Source of the DNA: Beutenbergia cavernae DSM 12333
GTDB taxonomy: Bacteria; Actinomycetota; Actinomycetes; Actinomycetales; Beutenbergiaceae
Assembly (NCBI RefSeq): GCF_000023105.1
Contig: NC_012669.1
Span: 992,001 to 1,056,000 of the forward strand
DNA length: 64,000 nucleotides
Direction of reading: 5' to 3'
Positions 62,774 to 64,000 of this stretch are shown one piece after another. The notes beneath the pieces are model-generated. The model made no database searches and was not told the DNA's origin. It was given only the letters and a program-made list of their open reading frames with translations. Both the position numbers and the translations under genes were made by a program. Positions within the stretch are counted from its first letter, which is position 1; the number at the start of each line of letters is the position of its first letter.

Positions 62774-64000
62774 GCCGCCTCGCCCCGCATCTCCCGAACG
62801 CCCTGACCATCACGCTCTGGGACTTCACGTGGTACACCCGCACCGGCCCGGGGGAGCCGTTCGAGGACCTCGACGCCGCGTTCGCCGCCGCCGTCGCGCG
62901 CGGCTACAACACGGTGCGGGTGTGCGCGATGCCGTTCCTCCTGTTCCGGTCCGGGGTCCCGACCGGGAGCCTGCGGCTGGGTCCGCTCGGCGGCGACGTC
63001 GGTCAGGGCATGCGCTGGTACGACGTCAAGGAGGAGACGACGATCGACGCGCGGGAGCACCTGCTGGAGCTGTTCCGCGCCGCCGACCGGCACGACTGCT
63101 ACGTCATCGCCTCGTCCTGGGAGTACCAGCAGAGCGCCTCGTTCGCCCTGGAGAAGGCGTGGTGGGAGGCGCTCGCGGCGGTCGATCCCGAGGAGCGTGC
63201 GGAGCTGCTGGCCGAGGCGCAGGCGGACCTCGTCGACCTGCTCGTCGCCGAGGGTCTCGACCACCGGCTGGCGTTCACGGAGCTCCACAACGAGGTGCAG
63301 GTCGGGTACCTGACGGACGGGTTGCCCGCCGCGCGAGGCGATGCCGCGGCGCGCGAGCTGCGGCCGCGGCTGGAGCGCGGCGTCGCCGCCTTCCGGGCCC
63401 GGCACCCCGAGCGGCCCGTCGGCATCTCCTACGGCGGGGTCCCGGCCGGGGCGATGAGCGGCATCCCGGAGGACCTCGACGTGCTCGTCGTCCACCCGTA
63501 CGTGTACGGGACGCTCGGTGAGCTCGTCGAGACGTACGGGCTCCGACGGCCGGTCGCCGAGTTCGACGAGGCGCTCGTCCGGCGGGACCTGCTCCGTCCG
63601 GGCGCGCCCGGGATCGGGAGCTGGGATCTCCCGGCCCAGGACGCGTGGCGGCTCGACGCCACGATCGTCCAGCGGGCGGAGATGTACGTGCACGACTGGG
63701 CGGACGCCGAGGCGTTCGACAGGTGGCTGTACGAGCACTACGGCGAGCACCGGCGCGCGATGGCGGACCGGCTCACGCTGTGGTGCGACGTCGCGGCGGA
63801 CTGGGCGCGAGCCCACGACGCCGCTCTCGTGCTCGGGGAGGGGTGGGTGGGATACACCCCGCTCGCGGGCACGTTCGAGGAAGGCCCCGTCGGGGCCGAG
63901 ATCTGCCGGGACGCGATCGCGACGGCGTCGCGGGTCGGCGCGTGGGGAACCGTCGTGTGCTCCAACGCGGCGCCCCACCATCCGATGTGGTCCGACGTCG
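62770..64000 (+). CDS. Cellulase-like TIM-barrel glycosidase, 3' truncated by the window edge
   Basis: The first 410 codons of a clan A-type glycoside hydrolase, probably of the cellulase-like group (PF12876-like by eye). N-terminal TLWDFTWYTRTGPGEPFEDLDAA, a likely acid/base Glu in LAFTELHNEVQ (strand 4), VVHPYVYG, and a later EFDEALVRRD and VLGEGWVGYTP that could hold the nucleophile. No signal peptide is seen, so it acts in the cytoplasm, like its partner. Its ATG overlaps the DUF5107 stop (ATGA). The frame is open to the window end. It is likely under the divergent AraC regulator; its substrate is unknown. Confidence 0.8.
   Translation, partial: MSRLAPHLPNALTITLWDFTWYTRTGPGEPFEDLDAAFAAAVARGYNTVRVCAMPFLLFRSGVPTGSLRLGPLGGDVGQGMRWYDVKEETTIDAREHLLELFRAADRHDCYVIASSWEYQQSASFALEKAWWEALAAVDPEERAELLAEAQADLVDLLVAEGLDHRLAFTELHNEVQVGYLTDGLPAARGDAAARELRPRLERGVAAFRARHPERPVGISYGGVPAGAMSGIPEDLDVLVVHPYVYGTLGELVETYGLRRPVAEFDEALVRRDLLRPGAPGIGSWDLPAQDAWRLDATIVQRAEMYVHDWADAEAFDRWLYEHYGEHRRAMADRLTLWCDVAADWARAHDAALVLGEGWVGYTPLAGTFEEGPVGAEICRDAIATASRVGAWGTVVCSNAAPHHPMWSDV

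Overview
The window is very GC-rich, gene-dense DNA of a free-living actinobacterium. Three binding-protein-dependent sugar ABC operons without their own ATPase gene, LacI-type regulators beside them, a Tat-type lipoprotein signal, a probable mycothiol/glutathione hydroquinone reductase, an F420/FMN-type oxidoreductase and a large set of apparently leaderless genes all fit a Micrococcales soil or plant-polymer degrader (the Cellulomonas/Promicromonospora/Beutenbergia neighbourhood). The species cannot be named from the sequence alone.

Layout. 1-5 kb: the end of a LacI repressor, converging on a four-gene ugp-like operon (two permeases, binding protein, glycerophosphodiesterase). 5-10.4 kb: an MFS transporter and a large secreted subtilisin. 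10.7-15 kb: a 1433-residue superfamily-1 helicase/nuclease relative that has lost its Walker A lysine, Walker B glutamate and nuclease residues, and so looks like a dead enzyme. 15-23.3 kb: a housekeeping block (MscL, SAF protein, FmdB zinc ribbon, 5-formyl-THF cyclo-ligase, MoeA/Glp, RimJ-like GNAT, GlpR-like membrane protein), with a penicillin acylase lying inside it. 23.4-33.6 kb: carbohydrate locus A (uronate-dehydrogenase-like SDR, mannonate-dehydratase-like enolase, ABC importer, LacI, secreted GH39-like hydrolase), tied together by a shared GAAAGCGGTT operator. 33.8 kb: tRNA-Ala(CGC). 34-42.5 kb: carbohydrate locus B (a cytoplasmic toroid protein, possibly heparinase-like, a TIM-barrel isomerase, a 2-hydroxyacid dehydrogenase, LacI, ABC importer), with a different operator, GTAnGnCTTAC. 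42.6-55.1 kb: a mixed redox, envelope and regulator region (GAF-LuxR, flavoprotein monooxygenase, intradiol-dioxygenase-like lipoprotein, CslA-like glycosyltransferase, LLM-BBE fusion oxidoreductase with MarR, TetR with aldo/keto reductase, deazaflavin reductase, small membrane proteins, class V aminotransferase). 55.15 kb: a 78-bp perfect palindrome with 22-bp repeats. 55.3-64 kb: hydroquinone reductase, phytanoyl-CoA-type dioxygenase, two AraC regulators, a DUF5107-TPR protein translationally coupled to a cellulase-like glycosidase that runs off the window.

How the genes work together. Loci A and B each combine capture (lipoprotein plus two permeases), intracellular catabolic enzymes and a LacI switch. 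A also secretes a hydrolase, while B keeps its polysaccharide-active enzyme inside the cell, which suggests that B imports oligosaccharides. No ATPase gene accompanies any of the three importers, so a shared MsiK-type ATPase encoded elsewhere is probable. Many genes (at least twelve starts) begin 6-7 nt after a TANNNT box with no Shine-Dalgarno sequence, which is the signature of leaderless transcription. The less GC-extreme codon use of loci A and B compared with the flanks suggests that they are accessory DNA.
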